Of a DNA stretch of 64,000 nucleotides, positions 14,159 to 20,601 are shown in pieces. Below the pieces are notes generated by a model, which ran no database searches, was not told the DNA's origin, and saw nothing but the letters and a program-made list of their open reading frames with translations. Source of the stretch: a virus; IMG/VR virus record IMGVR_UViG_3300049491_000083, positions 1 to 64,000 of that record, one strand, 5' to 3'. The position numbers and the translations under genes are program-made. How positions within the stretch are numbered: the stretch's first letter is position 1; each line of letters starts with the position of its first letter.

Positions 14159-14491
14159 ATGAGAAACAAGGAAATCTTCGCACCGGTAGAGGAACGACGC
14201 TACATCGAAATCGATATGGCTCACCTTGCCGACATTGAGCATACCTTCAATGATTTTGCTCAGGAAACCGGGGTATCGGTAGAAGATATCACTATGGAAA
14301 TAACCGAAGATGAATACACAATGTCAGAGGTCTACCTTGTTACCATGCGCGAGCCTAACGCCAAGGAAATAGCCGAGCGCAGGAAGGTGGCCGAAAGGTC
14401 AGCAGCCCTGACAAAGAAGTTGAAGGAAGAGCGCGAGGCTAACGAGCGCAAGATGTATGATAAACTCAGTAAGAAGTACGGGCCTCTGTAG
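14159..14491 (+). CDS. Leaderless hypothetical coiled-coil protein
   Basis: 110 residues; ATG exactly 6 bp after the TAGGAT hexamer, so transcription should begin at the start codon. Acidic first half, then a long charged helix (about 65-105, KLKEEREANERK). Its last ten bases, including the TAG stop, are the first bases of tRNA-Arg(TCT). Confidence 0.65.
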   Translation: MRNKEIFAPVEERRYIEIDMAHLADIEHTFNDFAQETGVSVEDITMEITEDEYTMSEVYLVTMREPNAKEIAERRKVAERSAALTKKLKEEREANERKMYDKLSKKYGPL

Positions 14492-14554
14492 TTCAATGGA
14501 TGAACGGCTGGCTTCTATCCAGCGCGTATGAAGGTTCGAATCCTTTCAGGGGCA
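14482..14554 (+). tRNA. tRNA-Arg(TCT)
   Basis: Acceptor GCCTCTG/CAGGGGC, anticodon stem GCTGG/CCAGC with loop CTTCTAT. The 5' ten bases also encode the end of the preceding protein, so RNase P cleavage would remove the mRNA stop codon. Confidence 0.9.
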
Positions 14555-14577
14555 CACCTACGATCTAAGGACAAATA

Positions 14578-14832
14578 ATGGCTGGACGACGTAAGAAAAT
14601 AGAGGATCATACGCCTCAGAAGCGCGGATCTGCCCCCTGTGGATGGTGTATTACGGGCGATCATGCTGATTGCAAGCGATCCTACCTGTACTCCGACTGC
14701 TCATGCGCCTGCGCTGGCCCTGTGGCCAAGCCTCGCACACGAAAGGCACCGGTAGCGTCACCGGTAGCCCCAAAGATTTCTGTAGCCCCAGAGAGGCCCA
14801 GAAAGCCTCTCGTGCCCCGGAAGGGTGGATAG
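14578..14832 (+). CDS. Small Cys-rich basic protein
   Basis: 84 residues. Cysteines at CGWC and, further on, CSCAC suggest metal binding, followed by a Pro/Lys/Arg-rich tail. Good AAGG ribosome site. Function unknown. Confidence 0.55.
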   Translation: MAGRRKKIEDHTPQKRGSAPCGWCITGDHADCKRSYLYSDCSCACAGPVAKPRTRKAPVASPVAPKISVAPERPRKPLVPRKGG

Positions 14833-14833
14833 C

Positions 14834-14977
14834 ATGACCAAGGTAAGCATGGAATTCACTACTGAAGAGTGGGATCTTATCGCTGATGCCCTGAATACAG
14901 CCGGGGAACAATGGAATGGCGACGATGCCGGTATGATTCACGATATAATCATGGATATCTACAGGCATCTACCATGA
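14834..14977 (+). CDS. Hypothetical 47-residue protein
   Basis: ATG 14834, two bases after the upstream stop. Acidic and helical (MTKVSMEFTTEEWDLIADAL). Its TGA overlaps the next ATG, a coupling that supports the reading frame. Confidence 0.55.
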   Translation: MTKVSMEFTTEEWDLIADALNTAGEQWNGDDAGMIHDIIMDIYRHLP

Positions 14978-15126
14978 AGCAATTCCCTAGGGACCATGAC
15001 CCCATCCTCATTGCAGCAGAAACGGCATGGGCAGAAGGCGACAGAGAAGAGTATACTAGACTAGTCAATCGTTGGTGTAAAGAGAACGGCTATACATTCA
15101 ACGGTTGGCGCTGGACGCGGGGATGA
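14974..15126 (+). CDS. Hypothetical 50-residue protein overlapping tmRNA
   Basis: ATG 14974 overlaps the upstream stop (ATGA). Trp/Arg-rich C-terminus (NGYTFNGWRWTRG). The last eight bases lie in the tmRNA 5' end. Confidence 0.55.
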   Translation: MKQFPRDHDPILIAAETAWAEGDREEYTRLVNRWCKENGYTFNGWRWTRG

Positions 15127-15420
15127 AAGGTTTCGACCTTGCGGGAAGGTATCAGCAGTACCACAACACAACAATAAATGCAAACACACAAACCGCATTC
15201 GCCCTAGCAGCATGAGGGCCGTGGGGCCACTCCATAGGAACAGAAAGTGGCATGGAAAGATATCCTTTGCATTAATGTAAAGGGTAAGTTACACCGTCGG
15301 GGATATCCCCCGCAAACGCAACAAACACAAATAGTATGACCGTTGGTTGTGCTTTTTGTGGCTACAAAGACGCTGATATTGGAAGGCAATGGGACCGGGG
15401 TTCGATTCCCCGCATCTCCA
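15119..15420 (+). ncRNA. ssrA: tmRNA (transfer-messenger RNA)
   Basis: The 5' end GGGGATG followed by GGTTTCGACC is the standard tmRNA signature. The 3' end has T arm CGGGG-TTCGATT-CCCCG (15396-15412), then CATCTCC pairing with GGGGATG over 7 bp (one G-U), then discriminator A and CA. The likely tag frame runs 15180-15212 and encodes ANTQTAFALAA, then TGA. tmRNA rescues stalled ribosomes and marks the product for ClpXP; the AFALAA end is a classic tag. At 302 nt it is slightly shorter than typical (~350). The resume codon GCA is inferred. Confidence 0.88.
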
Positions 15421-15437
15421 CAACGAAAGGATAGGCA

Positions 15438-16259
15438 ATGTTCACTACATTCACGAGGGATCGCGCAGGCTTTGCTGGTGACTGGCACGGCAATACCGGC
15501 TGGGCACTCCATTGCCTTGACGTATTCAAGTCTCACGATATCTATACAATCTATCAGGTTGGTGACTTCGGGGTATGGGGTGGTAATGATGGTGCCTCGT
15601 ACCTGCGTAAGATCAATACCAGATTGAACATGAACAATCAGGATTTGATCGTCGTACCCGGCAATCACGAGAACTACGATATGCTTGACAAGTTCCCGAT
15701 CAATGAAGATGGATTCATGCAGCGCCCTGACCTTGACCGCATTCAGTTTGCTCCCCGTGGGCATGTGTGGCATCACAATAGCGCTCGCTTTGCTGCCATG
15801 GGCGGTGCTTTCAGCATCGACAAGAACATGCGCACAGAGGGACGGTCATGGTGGCCTCAGGAGGCCATTACGCCTGAGGACGTAGAGGCTCTCAAGCGCA
15901 ATCTTGACAAGCGTCTATGGCTCAGCGTGGACGTGTTCCTGAGCCACGATATTCCTGCCGGGGTAGATGTAGGACACAAGGCCTTCGGCCTGCCTGCTGA
16001 ATTGGAGTATGAGGCAAATCGCCAGCGTGTACTGCTTCGCCATGCTGTTGACTATGCGCGTCCGCGAACGCTTGTCCATGGACATTGGCACAAGCGCATT
16101 CGTCAGATCCTTATAGGCGACTCGCACACAGACGATTCCTATACGACTCAGATCTATGGCCTTGATATGGACGTGACGCAGGATAATATGATCGTGGCAG
16201 ACGTGGCCCCGTTCATCGGACTGTACAATGTTCAAGTAATCACAGGAGAGCCAGAATGA
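15438..16259 (+). CDS. Calcineurin-like metallophosphoesterase
   Basis: 273 residues with the full motif set: GDWHGN (D15, H17), GDFG (D43), GNHE (N76, H77), SHDIP and GHWHKR near residues 175 and 215. This binuclear-metal fold hydrolyses phosphodiesters or phosphomonoesters; the substrate cannot be read here. It follows the tmRNA and overlaps the next gene by 4 bp. RNA or nucleotide turnover is plausible. Confidence 0.88.
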   Translation: MFTTFTRDRAGFAGDWHGNTGWALHCLDVFKSHDIYTIYQVGDFGVWGGNDGASYLRKINTRLNMNNQDLIVVPGNHENYDMLDKFPINEDGFMQRPDLDRIQFAPRGHVWHHNSARFAAMGGAFSIDKNMRTEGRSWWPQEAITPEDVEALKRNLDKRLWLSVDVFLSHDIPAGVDVGHKAFGLPAELEYEANRQRVLLRHAVDYARPRTLVHGHWHKRIRQILIGDSHTDDSYTTQIYGLDMDVTQDNMIVADVAPFIGLYNVQVITGEPE

Positions 16260-16456
16260 TCAATCAAGGGTGGCAATGCCCGGTATGCAAGAGAGTCTAT
16301 GCACCATCGGTAGCAACATGCTGGAACTGTCCTCAGCAGTATCAGTATGGCTATGGGACCAATGAGCCTAAGACCCCTCGCTGGAATGGCAACGTATCGG
16401 TTCGCTGTGCCGTCCTGCACCCACCCGGCTATGTCTGCAACTACGGTCATGAGTAG
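16256..16456 (+). CDS. Small zinc-ribbon protein
   Basis: 66 residues starting inside the previous stop (ATGA). CPVC near residue 8 and CWNC near 22 form a classic ribbon; two more Cys near the end. Function unknown. Confidence 0.65.
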   Translation: MINQGWQCPVCKRVYAPSVATCWNCPQQYQYGYGTNEPKTPRWNGNVSVRCAVLHPPGYVCNYGHE

Positions 16457-16535
16457 TGGCATAGTCCTAGGATTCATCTATCTGGCATCGGCTTGGATAC
16501 TTGTCGAATCAATCGTACTCTGGAGAAGGAAATGA
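16449..16535 (+). CDS. 28-residue membrane peptide
   Basis: MSSGIVLGFIYLASAWILVE.. forms one membrane helix ending in WRRK. Its stop overlaps the next ATG (ATGA), as in the rest of this coupled chain. It overlaps the previous gene by 8 bp. Weak ribosome site. Confidence 0.45.
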   Translation: MSSGIVLGFIYLASAWILVESIVLWRRK

Positions 16536-16738
16536 ACATATCATACGACGACTGGCTGCAAATCGGCATTTTGGCTGGGTGGGCAGAGGAATTCTGCTAT
16601 ACGCACGAAAAGCGTCCGATGACGGACGACGAGTGGGTAGAGTTCTATGGCTCGGACCCGCATATCCGTGCGCTGGCTATTTGGCCGGGGAGTAAGCCGT
16701 ACCGTATCCCTTTGCCAGCAATTCCTGATTCAGATTAA
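16532..16738 (+). CDS. Hypothetical protein at end of plus-strand block
   Basis: 68 residues from ATG 16532, supported by GGAGAAGG 3-8 bp ahead and coupling to the 28-residue gene. Acidic, Trp-rich. Its last 62 bp overlap the thermonuclease gene on the other strand. Confidence 0.6.
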   Translation: MNISYDDWLQIGILAGWAEEFCYTHEKRPMTDDEWVEFYGSDPHIRALAIWPGSKPYRIPLPAIPDSD

Positions 16739-17003
16739 GACCATCAACAATGACGGTAGCAAGATACCTGCCGTACTTCTCCTGCTTGTCCATCTGGGTA
16801 TTCAGGATGACAGACTGACCGGGCCAGCACAATGACTGAACAAACGCTGTTGCTGCTTGGCCCTCAGGAGTGAATCGCTCGGGTGTATTAATACCCACAA
16901 GCCGAAATCGCATCTTCAGGTAGACGTGGAATCCCACGTCAACGATAGCATCAAGAGTGTCCCCGTCAACAATACGGTCGATTGTGGCATTGTAGGTGTA
17001 CAT
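16677..17003 (-). CDS. Leaderless thermonuclease (SNase-like)
   Basis: Start ATG 17003 gives a 108-residue staphylococcal-nuclease fold. Metal ligand region DGDT (13-16), catalytic Arg in RFRLVGINTPE (R34, E42) and second Arg in KYGR (R79). It cleaves DNA or RNA with Ca2+. There is no signal peptide, so it should act in the cytoplasm. The ATG is 6 bp after a TATAAT hexamer. A longer upstream frame has no support. The 3' end converges over the opposite gene by 62 bp. Confidence 0.85.
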   Translation of the reverse strand: MYTYNATIDRIVDGDTLDAIVDVGFHVYLKMRFRLVGINTPERFTPEGQAATAFVQSLCWPGQSVILNTQMDKQEKYGRYLATVIVDGLNLNQELLAKGYGTAYSPAK

Positions 17004-17009
17004 AGAACT

Positions 17010-17039
17010 ATTATAGCGTATCCGCAACAATAGTGACAA
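17010..17039 (-). promoter_or_regulatory. Promoter TTGTCA-N18-TATAAT for the nuclease
   Basis: -10 at 17015-17010 and -35 at 17039-17034 lie inside the end of the upstream gene. The 6-bp gap to ATG predicts a leaderless mRNA. Confidence 0.65.
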
Positions 17040-17289
17040 GGCGCTGAGACAGGTCTGTCCTGTCATGCTCCTTGTCGGCAAGGGCCTTGGCAATCAGGGG
17101 CCATGCCCCCATGCGCCGTGGGTGCTTCTTCACTACCCCGGACTTTACCCCGCTGATATCGCTGTATGCATAGGCATAGTTGCCCTTGATGTAGTTGCCT
17201 GTTGCGTCATTCGCAATCAGCATGGTCTCTATCATGGTTGCCTTGGACTCATCGCCATGGGGCACGAGTTCTACGGTTATCCTGATCAT
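17011..17289 (-). CDS. Leaderless hypothetical protein
   Basis: 92 residues from ATG 17289, 6 bp after TACAAT. Starts MIRITVELVPHGDES, with beta-strand then 'GVKSGVVKKHPR'. Similar short proteins occur in actinophages, but I cannot name a function. Confidence 0.65.
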   Translation of the reverse strand: MIRITVELVPHGDESKATMIETMLIANDATGNYIKGNYAYAYSDISGVKSGVVKKHPRRMGAWPLIAKALADKEHDRTDLSQRLVTIVADTL

Positions 17290-17295
17290 GCTTTT

Positions 17296-17324
17296 ATTGT
17301 ACCGCGAATTCGGCCAAATGTCAA
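17296..17324 (-). promoter_or_regulatory. Promoter TTGACA-N17-TACAAT
   Basis: -35 at 17324-17319, -10 at 17301-17296, ATG after 6 bp. Confidence 0.75.
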
Positions 17325-17453
17325 AAATTTTTTGCAGACCGAATTTGGGCAAATGTTAAAATTTTGGAAACTAGGACGATACGTAAAAACAGAAAGCAGC
17401 GCCCCGCTCTTTAGTGCGCACATAAGCACCAAAAAGCGTTGGCATTGCTAGGC

Positions 17454-17546
17454 TTACAGCCCTGCCTCTGTGATGAAGTTCAAGTATGCATATGCAATGC
17501 CTATGAGAATGAAGCCTACAATTGCTCCCCGCGTTGTCAGCATCAT
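17454..17546 (-). CDS. 30-residue membrane peptide
   Basis: Two adjacent ATGs at 17546/17543. One membrane helix (GAIVGFILIGIAYAYLNF). TAATG overlap with the upstream stop supports coupling. Tiny, function unknown. Confidence 0.45.
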   Translation of the reverse strand: MMLTTRGAIVGFILIGIAYAYLNFITEAGL

Positions 17547-17695
17547 TAGTAGATCCTCACATTCCAGATCGTGCATTCCTGTGCGTTGTTGATAGCAGAG
17601 GCGAGGTAGTGAAGCAACTGCCTATCACTGTTAGCCTCATACTCAATGGTAGTCGTACCCATCACGCTATCCAGATCGAATACTAGCGTACTCAT
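17546..17695 (-). CDS. Hypothetical 49-residue protein
   Basis: MSTLVFDLDSVMGTTTIEYE..., coupled at both ends (ATGA upstream, TAATG downstream). No known motif. Confidence 0.55.
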   Translation of the reverse strand: MSTLVFDLDSVMGTTTIEYEANSDRQLLHYLASAINNAQECTIWNVRIY

Positions 17696-17862
17696 AGTGA
17701 CTGCTCCATCCTTGTGATGATCGTAAGGCCATGCTTCACAGCCTGTCGTGCAGTGGTATCGAAGCCACGCTCAATAGCAACGTCAGCAGCGAAGTCAAGT
17801 AGTTCTACTATCTGCTCCCACTCATTAGCCCTGAAGGTGATGGTGATAGGGGTAGTGCTCAT
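17692..17862 (-). CDS. Hypothetical helical protein
   Basis: 56 residues from ATG 17862 (TAATG-type junction with upstream). Two amphipathic helices around 'WEQIVELLDFAADVAI'. Function unknown. Confidence 0.55.
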   Translation of the reverse strand: MSTTPITITFRANEWEQIVELLDFAADVAIERGFDTTARQAVKHGLTIITRMEQSL

Positions 17863-18065
17863 TAGTGCCTCACACAGAAGGCGTGACCCTTGCGGCACTC
17901 AAAGAATGCACCGTCATCGGTCACGGTATCGAAGTAAAGAGCGGGAGCCACAGGCTCAGGCATAGGGTAGAGGGAAGAGCAAGCGTCAGCAAGCCAATTC
18001 CACTGAGAGCCGCACTCGCATGACACAAGGCCACGCACATAACGGTGCTGGTACATGTTAGACAT
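17862..18065 (-). CDS. Small zinc-ribbon protein
   Basis: 67 residues from ATG 18065, with CECG near residue 16, a Cys at 29 and CRKGHAFC at the end, a probable zinc ribbon. Overlaps the upstream gene by 8 bp. Confidence 0.6.
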   Translation of the reverse strand: MSNMYQHRYVRGLVSCECGSQWNWLADACSSLYPMPEPVAPALYFDTVTDDGAFFECRKGHAFCVRH

Positions 18066-18288
18066 GAGCATCCATCCAATCCCACACGTCCATGACAATG
18101 TGAGTCTTGCGAGGAAGGTCAGAGACAGTACCCACGTAGGTACCGTCGATCCGATCAGTCTCTTCGATGTGATCCCGGTGGATCTCAACATCGTAGCAGT
18201 CGTTGGAGTAAGGCCCAAAGACAAAGTAGGTGAAGGGCAGCCGACCCTTAGCGGTGTCATGATACACATGGTAGGTGGGGAGAGTCAT
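18058..18288 (-). CDS. Hypothetical protein, first of a coupled operon
   Basis: 76 residues (MTLPTYHVYHDTAKGRLPFTYF) with a GAAGG ribosome site. First gene behind the promoter at 18344-18316 and leader to five coupled small genes. No known motif. Confidence 0.6.
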   Translation of the reverse strand: MTLPTYHVYHDTAKGRLPFTYFVFGPYSNDCYDVEIHRDHIEETDRIDGTYVGTVSDLPRKTHIVMDVWDWMDAHV

Positions 18289-18315
18289 TCTCTTACCTTC
18301 TTTCTATCTAGTCCT

Positions 18316-18344
18316 AGACTACACCCTGTACCCGCGAAAAGCAA
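18316..18344 (-). promoter_or_regulatory. Promoter TTGCTT-N17-TAGTCT
   Basis: -35 at 18344-18339, -10 at 18321-18316. Two TGACYGGTCA operators lie 16-47 bp upstream. Confidence 0.7.
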
Positions 18345-18359
18345 GCCCAAAACGGACAA

Positions 18360-18391
18360 TGACTGGTCATGCAATGGTCAATGACTGGTCA
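18360..18391 (-). promoter_or_regulatory. Operator pair TGACTGGTCA
   Basis: Palindrome-like decamers at 18360-18369 and 18382-18391, with a TGGTCA half-site at 18375-18380. The same decamer family recurs at 19109, 19632 and 19654. Likely binding sites of a dimeric regulator acting on the promoter just downstream. Confidence 0.6.
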
Positions 18392-18405
18392 TGCTGGGCG
18401 CGGGG

Positions 18406-18603
18406 TCACCAACCCCCATCATCAAAGGATTCGTCACCGAAGAAACCATAGTCCTCATCAGTACCCCACCCAGCAGAGGCGAGCGTATCAGCATCAGCCT
18501 CAGCATCACTCATTTGATACCCCTCGTACATGGCATCATCGAACTCTGCTTCCATCTCAGCATGATCCTCAGGCTCAAGGTCATCCCACTCGTACTCATC
18601 CAT
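18406..18603 (-). CDS. Very acidic small protein
   Basis: 65 residues, about 40% Asp/Glu (MDEYEWDDLEPEDHAEMEAEFDD...), TAATG junction with upstream. Such acidic early proteins may mimic DNA, but this is inference. Confidence 0.6.
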   Translation of the reverse strand: MDEYEWDDLEPEDHAEMEAEFDDAMYEGYQMSDAEADADTLASAGWGTDEDYGFFGDESFDDGGW

Positions 18604-18797
18604 TAGATCAGCCTCTCAGGCTCAGGTGCATCGGGTGTGTTGTACAGGTCACCTAGGTAGGCATCCCATTGCTCTTGGGTCATGAGGCCCTTGTACTCAT
18701 GGCATGTGGGGCACACTACCGTACCATGTGCCCACTGGTTGTCACAGAAGCAACAGACAATGTAGTCGTACTCAGTCTCATCTGCATACCCGGTCAT
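18603..18797 (-). CDS. Small zinc-ribbon protein
   Basis: 64 residues. ATG 18797 is chosen because it overlaps the upstream stop (ATGA); an ATG four codons earlier lies inside the upstream gene. CCFC near 15 and CPTC near 29 make a ribbon. Confidence 0.62.
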   Translation of the reverse strand: MTGYADETEYDYIVCCFCDNQWAHGTVVCPTCHEYKGLMTQEQWDAYLGDLYNTPDAPEPERLI

Positions 18798-19048
18798 CGC
18801 ACGTACCATGCCTCATCGCTCACGTTGCTACGGGTGATGGGGGCCAGCATATCGAAGCCCCACAGGGCAGTAGTGCTCTCATGGCACACAGGGCAGGGGC
18901 CATAGGCCACGTTCGTCCACCCATCACCACGGGAATGCGTACCCGCGTAGGGCAGGGGGTTGTGCAGGCCACGGCCCTCATAGGCACACTCTACACAGTC
19001 AATGGTGGCAGGGCTATGCTCTGCCTCGGTCTCTAGAATCTCACTCAT
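18794..19048 (-). CDS. Leaderless zinc-ribbon protein
   Basis: 84 residues with CVEC near 18 and CPVC near 52. ATG is exactly 6 bp after TAGAGT. First of three coupled genes. Confidence 0.65.
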   Translation of the reverse strand: MSEILETEAEHSPATIDCVECAYEGRGLHNPLPYAGTHSRGDGWTNVAYGPCPVCHESTTALWGFDMLAPITRSNVSDEAWYVR

Positions 19049-19054
19049 AGGGCT

Positions 19055-19083
19055 ACTCTAGCACAGGGGGCTGACAGAAGCAA
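19055..19083 (-). promoter_or_regulatory. Promoter TTGCTT-N17-TAGAGT
   Basis: -35 at 19083-19078, -10 at 19060-19055; ATG after 6 bp. The TTGACCGGTCAA operator lies 26 bp upstream. Confidence 0.7.
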
Positions 19084-19094
19084 CCCTGTAGGGC

Positions 19095-19120
19095 GGTCAA
19101 TTCGGTCATTGACCGGTCAA
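19095..19120 (-). promoter_or_regulatory. Operator TTGACCGGTCAA with half-sites
   Basis: A perfect 12-bp palindrome at 19109-19120, preceded by GGTCAA (19095-19100) and GGTCAT (19104-19109). It sits behind the minus-strand promoter at 19083. Confidence 0.6.
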
Positions 19121-19625
19121 AGGTTTGCGGGGCGCGGCAATTTGGTAACCTAGGCTTGCCAAACCTATCTGGGTACTTTGGGCCGTAGCCCTCACCATAT
19201 GTTGAGTGGTCGGGGAGAGGTTGGACTTCACTCTCACCCTTCCAAGTTGAGCGGAGGGTAACGCCTAAGCGATAGACCATAGCGATAACGCAGTCATCCC
19301 TCCGCAAGATTGTGTAGGCTGGGGATCATGGAAAGTCCCGCATTTAATACCCTCCCGGTTCGTTTGGGTAACCTAGGGCTTATGCAGGCATTGGTGGCGA
19401 GAACCTCATTTAACATCGAACGTGTCACTATTTGTACCTGCTGCCATTGGGGTTTCGTAGACTAGGCTAACCCGGCCTTGCCGGAGCGTTCGTTCCATAC
19501 TTCTGAGTTCTTGCTAACCCGGTCTGCACCGGAGCGTACCTCAGTTTTCCCAAGATCTTGGTTGTTCCTCTATGTTCTTATAGTGCTACTCTACAGGAAA
19601 ATCTGGCAAAACACAAGCCAAAAAC
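19121..19625. other. Gene-free regulatory region
   Basis: About 500 bp without a credible gene. It contains GCGGGGCGCGG (19127), two copies of GGTAACCTAGG (19144-19154 and 19367-19377), and two hairpins, CCGGC/GCCGG (19472-19484) and CCGGT/ACCGG (19519-19532). Each hairpin is framed by GCTAACC and GGAGCGT (period 47 bp). It is the largest non-coding gap here and a possible control centre or origin, which is inference. Confidence 0.5.
19466..19537. repeat. Two direct repeats each holding a hairpin
   Basis: Units 19466-19489 and 19513-19537 share GCTAACCCGG and CCGGAGCGT around different loops (CTT versus CTGC). Compensating stem bases (C-G versus T-A) keep the pairing, which suggests a structured role. 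Confidence 0.6.
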
Positions 19626-19663
19626 GGTCATTGACCGGTCAGCCAGTGGTCATTGACCAGTCA
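19626..19663 (+). promoter_or_regulatory. Operator pair TGACCGGTCA / TGACCAGTCA
   Basis: Sites at 19632-19641 and 19654-19663, each preceded by a GGTCAT half-site, so the composite GGTCATTGACC-GTCA occurs twice, 22 bp apart (two helical turns). Confidence 0.6.
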
Positions 19664-19691
19664 TCGCTCGGCGCGGAGCGCCCCGTCCTTC

Positions 19692-19711
19692 GTTATGAAA
19701 CCGTTACCAAA
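19692..19711 (+). promoter_or_regulatory. Paired GTTAYNAAA boxes
   Basis: GTTATGAAA at 19692 and GTTACCAAA at 19703, 11 bp apart, just upstream of the -35. One of seven such sites in the window. Confidence 0.65.
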
Positions 19712-19716
19712 TAGGC

Positions 19717-19758
19717 TTGATTATTCGGTCTGTTTGTGATAGGCTGGCGTTAACGCCA
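19717..19758 (+). promoter_or_regulatory. Promoter TTGATT-N17-TAGGCT with start-site palindrome
   Basis: -35 19717-19722, -10 19740-19745. The perfect 14-bp palindrome TGGCGTTAACGCCA (19745-19758) spans the predicted start site, a good position for a repressor. Confidence 0.65.
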
Positions 19759-19773
19759 ACGAAAGGACACACC

Positions 19774-19881
19774 ATGGCTATCTTCGAATTCTCTGACGGC
19801 TTCGACGCTCAGGGCTGGTACATGGAGCAGATGCGTAAGGGTCACTTTGACGAGGACTTCGACTATGGGGACGAGGGGTAA
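19774..19881 (+). CDS. 35-residue acidic protein
   Basis: MAIFEFSDGFDAQGWYMEQM... with an AAAGGA ribosome site and a strongly controlled promoter. Acidic C-terminus. A single-gene unit facing a minus-strand operon; function unknown. Confidence 0.55.
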   Translation: MAIFEFSDGFDAQGWYMEQMRKGHFDEDFDYGDEG

Positions 19882-19893
19882 CCCTCTCCCGCG

Positions 19894-19905
19894 CCCCTTT
19901 CGGGG
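19894..19905. terminator. Weak hairpin between convergent genes
   Basis: CCCC-TTTC-GGGG between the plus gene ending at 19881 and the minus gene ending at 19910; no T run. Confidence 0.35.
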
Positions 19906-19909
19906 TAGT

Positions 19910-20128
19910 CTACGAATCCCATTCCATATTTCGCAGGGCCACGGAAATATCACGCTTAAGAGTTTCAATTGTCCTGAGTGCTTGTCCCAGAAGGATGAGG
20001 TCATTGTTGGTTGCCTGCACGAATGCATTGTCAAGATAGTTGCTGACATAGTTGGCATGATTCATCGCCAACTTGAGTTCATGCGAGTAGTTGAACTCAC
20101 GCATGGTCATCTGCTTGTTTGACTTCAT
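19910..20128 (-). CDS. Hypothetical helical protein
   Basis: 72 residues from ATG 20128 (overlaps upstream TGA). Helical (HELKLAMNHANYVSNYL). Last gene of a six-gene coupled chain. Confidence 0.6.
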   Translation of the reverse strand: MKSNKQMTMREFNYSHELKLAMNHANYVSNYLDNAFVQATNNDLILLGQALRTIETLKRDISVALRNMEWDS

Positions 20129-20277
20129 TCTACTTCCCATGTTTGCAGTTGATAGAACCTCTGGTACTGTACCGGTTGAGATTCGATGTAGTATTGGGCA
20201 TCCATCGCATCACTGAAGATATGATCAAGGAACTTGGCACCGTCGCCAAGGTAGAATACGCAGAATACGTCCATCAT
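20125..20277 (-). CDS. Hypothetical 50-residue protein
   Basis: ATG 20277 overlaps the upstream TGA; Tyr/Phe/Asp-rich (MDVFCVFYLGDGAKFLDHIF). No motif. Confidence 0.55.
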   Translation of the reverse strand: MMDVFCVFYLGDGAKFLDHIFSDAMDAQYYIESQPVQYQRFYQLQTWEVE

Positions 20278-20453
20278 CGCTTCTTAATCTCGTAGTTGTC
20301 GTAGTCCTTCTCGCCCATTGCTCGCTTGTGACCCTGAACATAGGTGAGTGCACGAGGGTAGTCAGAAAAGAACGAGAGGTATTGGCCCTTGTAGAACACA
20401 GTAAACAGCGGGGGAGGATTCAGGTCATCCTCAGTCAGCATAGGATTAGGCAT
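20274..20453 (-). CDS. Hypothetical 59-residue protein
   Basis: ATG 20453 is taken: a longer frame would overlap the upstream gene by 146 bp. Starts MPNPMLTEDDLNPPPLFTVF. Aromatic; no motif. Confidence 0.55.
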   Translation of the reverse strand: MPNPMLTEDDLNPPPLFTVFYKGQYLSFFSDYPRALTYVQGHKRAMGEKDYDNYEIKKR

Positions 20454-20601
20454 CGACAACCTCCGAGAAGAGATAGATGACGTATGCACGAGAGGCAATG
20501 GAGGGATGCAGATTCCTACCCGCCTCAAACAGCGACTCAGCCTTGACAAGAATCTGACGAGGCTCGTCATCGTGCGAATACTCAACGGCATAGATGTTCA
20601 T
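20446..20601 (-). CDS. Hypothetical 51-residue protein
   Basis: MNIYAVEYSHDDEPRQILVK..., a beta-alpha pattern seen again in other small proteins of this window. Coupled to the upstream gene (ATGA). Confidence 0.55.
   Translation of the reverse strand: MNIYAVEYSHDDEPRQILVKAESLFEAGRNLHPSIASRAYVIYLFSEVVDA

Noticed and set aside
15123-15215. 30-codon ORF beginning with ATG 15123
   Set aside because: The ATG is part of the GGGGATG 5' end of the tmRNA; only its last 11 codons (the tag) are meaningful.
15204-15776. 190-codon minus-strand ORF
   Set aside because: Overlaps the tmRNA and the metallophosphoesterase on the other strand and shows no motif.
19053-19307. 84-codon minus ORF in the control region
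   Set aside because: It contains the promoter and operator at 19055-19120, so it cannot be upstream coding sequence of the gene it would overlap.
18360-19663. GGTCA repeats as a CRISPR-like array
   Set aside because: Repeat units are short palindromes at promoters, without spacers of constant length.
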